A stretch of DNA of 64,000 nucleotides from Microbotryomycetes sp. JL201. Lineage: Eukaryota; Basidiomycota; Microbotryomycetes. Location of the stretch: positions 248,001 to 312,000 of the forward strand of contig JAQYUZ010000010.1 in the NCBI GenBank assembly GCA_033819885.1, written 5' to 3'. This document shows, piece after piece, positions 60,810-64,000 of this stretch. How positions within the stretch are numbered: position 1 is the first letter of the stretch; each line of letters starts with the position of its first letter. Position numbers and translations under genes: made by a program. The notes beneath the pieces are model-generated. The model saw only the letters and a list, made by a program, of their open reading frames with translations. It did not search any database and had not been told where the DNA came from.

Positions 60810-62795
60810 ATGACGCGTCGCGGCGAGTATGCGCCGCTCGGGGCATCAGATTCTCGTCTGGATCTCGGCCAGGCGTCGAGTGACGATGGCGGAGCCTTGC
60901 ACGCCAACCGACCGCCAGCGCGTGAACGAGACCGCAACCGCTCAAAATCACTCGAGCAAGACGGGGATGAGGACGAGGACGCGTTGGGTGATATCAACGC
61001 TACAGACATGGACAGAGGCCTGCTTTCTGGTGACTTGAAGGAGATTGAGCGCGAAGGAGTGCTGCTCGAGGGCAAGGACAAGAGTTGGCTCGCGCACGTG
61101 CGAGTAAGCATCACCGCCATCGGGCCCAAACGCGTTTCAAGCATTGCTGACTTGAGACAACCAGGCCCGGACTGTGCTCTTGTCTGGTCTTGCAGTCGCC
61201 GCAATCGTCTTGCTCGCAGCACTCTTTCATCCGTCTTCCCCATATTACTATTCGTCCTCGTCGACCTCAACCCTAGGCCTGACAGGCTGGTATTCTGGAG
61301 ACGCTGCATCACTACCAGCGGGCGTGTACTCGCCTGAATCTGCGGTCTTGGCAAAGAATCCCTTGCCCAGTGGCGCCAAATTTGGCGATATTCCGTTTGC
61401 CGGACTAGGAGGCAGCAAGGCTAGTGCCAGTGCAGTTCCAGAGTGGGCTGGAGGAGATGGAGGAGCCAAAGACGCAGAAAAACACCTCCAAGACACGTCC
61501 AACCTCAGATGGAACGGCACGCACTGGTTCGAGCCGACAGTGATTCTTGTCTCTCTTGACGGAGTACGACCAGACTATCTTGAGCAAGGAGTGACGCCGC
61601 ACTTGTCCGAGATCGGGCGTCAAGGCTTACGAGCCGATTTTTTGCAACCTGTGTGGCCGTCTCTCACGTTCCCAAATCATTATACTATCCTGACGGGCCT
61701 CTACCCCTCATCACACGGAATCGTCGCCAACGATTTCGTCGATCCGTCGACGGGCGACGAGTTCATCTATACAAAGCCCGAGCACTCGTGGGCGAGCAAG
61801 TGGTGGCACGGCGAGCCGCAATGGTCTACAGCTGTAAAAAATGGCAAGCGATCAGCCGTCTTGATGTGGCCCGGTCCACCCATGATGCAGGACGGCACGA
61901 GACCCACGTACTTTTATCCGTTTCACAATAACTATGCGCCATCAAAAAAGGTTTTGAAAATCGCAGACTGGCTCGATCTGCCATTGAAGACTAGACCAAA
62001 TCTCATCAATGCTTATGCACCAGAAGTGGATCAGCAAGGGCACGCGACCGGACCAGGATCATCTGAAGTTACCGAGATGTTACGAGAGATGGACCTGTTT
62101 GCGCGCGACGTGTTCGTCATGCTCCAGCAGCGTAATCTGACGGACATTGTGGACGTCATCTTTGTCAGTGATCATGGCATGACGAGCACTGCCAATGAGC
62201 GACTCGTTTTCTTGGACGACATCCTCGGCAAGGAGGGTTTTGAGGGCATTGCGACCAACGAGGGTGAGAGCACGCTCAGCGACGTTTCCTTTTTCAAGCT
62301 GAAATCTCTTCGACAGGCTGGCCATCTGCGGGCTTACGGTTCAAAGACCATATTGATTCTGACTTGATGTTGGCCAAGCTGGTCAACGCATCTTCTCAAC
62401 CGAACTCTGGATTCCGCGTGTTTACGCACGACACGATGCCTCAAGAATGGCATTTCAGTGGTAACCCGCGCATCGCACCCATCTACGTTGTACCCGACCT
62501 TGGCTGGGCCATTTCGGATCGACACGATTTCCACGTAAAGATGAATGGTCAATATGTCCCGCTTGGCAACCATGGCTACGATCCGGCAGAGCCAGACATG
62601 CACGCCATTTTTGTCGCCCATGGACCTTTTGTACGACGTCTCAAACAGCAAAGACCGAGCAACGAGGCGGTCGTCATTCCTGGCTTTGCTAATCTGGAGA
62701 TATACGATCTCGTCATGCGGCTGATTGGCGTGCCTGAAGCAAAACGCGCGCCGAACAATGGCACGGAAGGGTTCTGGGATCAATACTTGGTATAG
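60810..62795 (+). CDS. Type II membrane nucleotide pyrophosphatase/phosphodiesterase (NPP family)
   Basis: Three exons: 60810-61103, 61165-62263, 62317-62795; 623 residues. NPP enzymes hydrolyse nucleotide pyrophosphate and phosphodiester bonds outside the cell or in the vacuole, using two zinc ions. A charged cytosolic N-terminus of about 100 residues is followed by one membrane span (LSGLAVAAIVLLAALF), then the catalytic domain: VSLDGVRPDYL (metal Asp), SLTFPNHYTILTGLYPSSHGI with the threonine nucleophile before PN, YAPEVDQQGHATGP, FVSDHGM and GNHGYD (metal His). NEGWPSAG is restored across the last intron. An N-glycosylation site (NGTHWF) lies just after the span. An upstream in-frame ATG (about 60718) is possible; I prefer 60810. 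It corresponds to fungal Npp1/Npp2-type proteins. Confidence 0.92.
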
Positions 62796-63191
62796 ACTGT
62801 TTATTCTGGCAAGCACATCAGCATGTTGTAAGATTTAGCTCGCGATTGTCTTTCAGGAGTCTTGCGCCGGATACTCCGGCCTTGCGGTGCTTTTCCAGTT
62901 CTGGCTCTGACCATGCTCACCGTCTCACCATATTATGTGCTATACGGACACATGCCCGCACGCTGCAAAGTTGAGCACACGTGTGCAGCTCTTGTCTGTC
63001 CGCTACCGTATGACGCTCACGGAGGGCACGGAAGAACGACCGGGACAGTCCGCAGCGCACAGCCTTACGGTGCGTTGTCTCAGCTTTGATCCACGTATAC
63101 GTCTGAGGAGGCTGTCTTGTCGTGTGCAGGCTGTGCACGATGAGGATCACAACCATCCATCCATCCAGCCAGCGCACCTCAGCTTCGCTGA
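62796..63191. other. Gene-free spacer before the foldback element
   Basis: These 396 bp follow the pyrophosphatase gene. Short frames occur on both strands with no family resemblance. Nothing else is recognised. Confidence 0.4.
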
Positions 63192-63557
63192 GGCCCACCA
63201 AAGATTGTGAGAGCTCGTAGGAATCGTGGTCGACTGGCAAAAGGCGCCATGTACTTTAAACGACTATTTGAAACTACGACCCCGATCCTCTTTCGCCTGT
63301 CAGTATTCGGCAATACATGTACTTCTAGGCATGGCGACTGCCGATATACATATATTGCCGAATACTGCCTCTTTCGCCTGTCAGTATTCGGCAGTACATG
63401 TACTTCTAGGCATGGCGACTGCCGATATACATATATTGCCGAATACTGACAGGCGAAAGAATATCGGGGTAATGGTACAAAATAGTCGTTTAAAGTACAC
63501 GGCGCCTTTTGCCAGTCGACCACGATTCCTACGAGCTCTCACAATCTTTGGTGGGCC
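63192..63557. mobile_element. Foldback/MITE-like non-coding element with long terminal inverted repeats
   Basis: The first 57 bases (63192-63248, beginning GGCCCACCAAAGATTG) are the exact inverse of the last 57 (63501-63557). After one mismatch the arms continue to pair with some differences through TTTAAACGACTATTT and again from CTTTCGCCTGTCAG, so each arm is roughly 120 bp. The element is 366 bp, encodes no transposase, and could fold into one large hairpin. Its middle is an 81-bp unit present twice in tandem. I see no clear target-site duplication. Such elements are usually mobilised by a transposase encoded elsewhere. Without another copy in view, mobility is inferred from structure alone. 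Confidence 0.75.
63287..63448. repeat. Two tandem 81-bp units inside the foldback element
   Basis: Units 63287-63367 and 63368-63448 differ at one base (CAATACATG against CAGTACATG). Each unit itself contains an inverted repeat, CAGTATTCGGCA near its start and TGCCGAATACTG near its end, so each could form its own hairpin within the larger one. Confidence 0.9.
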
Positions 63558-64000
63558 CCATGAATCAGTCCTCCCCACCTAAGTCATGCAAGCGATACTC
63601 GGTCCAATCATGGTCCGTGAACCTTCGGCATCGTTGAACCAGCTTGATTGAGGAACGATTTGCATCAGTCAGGCGTATGGTGAAAGCCGTGGTACATCTA
63701 TCTGTAACGTTTCTTCCGTCTCTGTGCCGATCCAGACTGCCTGGAGCTCTTCCCGCGTTCTCCGTCGTCGGCAGGCTTTCACATCAGCGCTCGGTCGTGC
63801 TCCCATTTTAATTATCTGTCACTGCACAGGCTTAGGACTAGGCGCTTTTCTGAGCAGCCCTGTCGTGACATGGCCAGGCTTCGCTCTCGATTCTGTCGTA
63901 CTTTAGGCCATGTGTCGCTTGGACTGCCCTATGCTCGTGTAAAATTTCAATTTTGCTCGCCCAAGACACTGACCGATGGCTCTGCTTGACATTTGTCAGT
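63558..64000. other. Gene-free end of the window
   Basis: These 443 bp after the foldback element contain only short frames without family resemblance. A gene could begin beyond the edge of the window. I see nothing supportable. Confidence 0.4.

Overview
The window is nuclear DNA from a filamentous or dimorphic fungus, most likely a basidiomycete. The signs are moderate GC content, short spacers, 24 protein genes broken by about 105 introns (mostly 40-100 bp) with GTNAGT-type donors (GTGAGT and GTCAGT are common), and core fungal genes such as a septin, YOP1, TOM1, PUB1 and AAR2. I cannot name the species from the sequence. All exon models were built by hand from open frames, splice signals, reading phase and recalled family sequences. 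Every exon sum given here is a multiple of three.

Layout. 251-4989 (minus): a two-span membrane protein of unknown function and a steryl-ester-hydrolase-like lipase. 5332-11150 (plus): a wax-synthase-like MBOAT acyltransferase and a very large alpha-arrestin. 11205-14690: AAR2 (minus), diverging from an unknown serine-rich gene (plus). 15152-19455 (plus): a CDC3-type septin and proline dehydrogenase. 20027-23121 (minus): YOP1 and a SEC4-type Rab. 23731-25713 (plus): an ELL-like factor. 25988-28078 (minus): mitochondrial branched-chain aminotransferase. 28565-29945 (plus): a small four-span membrane protein and a Dabb-domain protein. 30038-48282 (minus): BET4, a PSP1-domain protein and a 3,919-residue TOM1/HUWE1 HECT ligase. 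49079-51090 (plus): a FYVE-finger protein. 51494-56570 (minus): a three-repeat Myb factor and a PUB1/TIA1 protein. 56715-62795 (plus): a small coiled-coil protein resembling INO80E/TFPT, a GNAT acetyltransferase, an ARO8-type aminotransferase and a nucleotide pyrophosphatase/phosphodiesterase. 62796-64000 has no gene but contains a 366-bp inverted-repeat (foldback/MITE-like) element.

The genes do not form a pathway cluster. There are loose functional links: SEC4 is a Rab and BET4 is the alpha subunit of the enzyme that prenylates Rabs; the arrestin carries a PPxY motif of the kind bound by Rsp5-type HECT ligases; BAT1, PUT1 and ARO8 all act on amino acids. I found no new multi-gene system. 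The most unusual signals are the excess of GC-AG introns (five candidates), an apparent start exon holding only the ATG in BET4, very small internal exons, and the foldback element with its internal 81-bp tandem duplication. No CRISPR array, rRNA, tRNA or virus-like element was seen.
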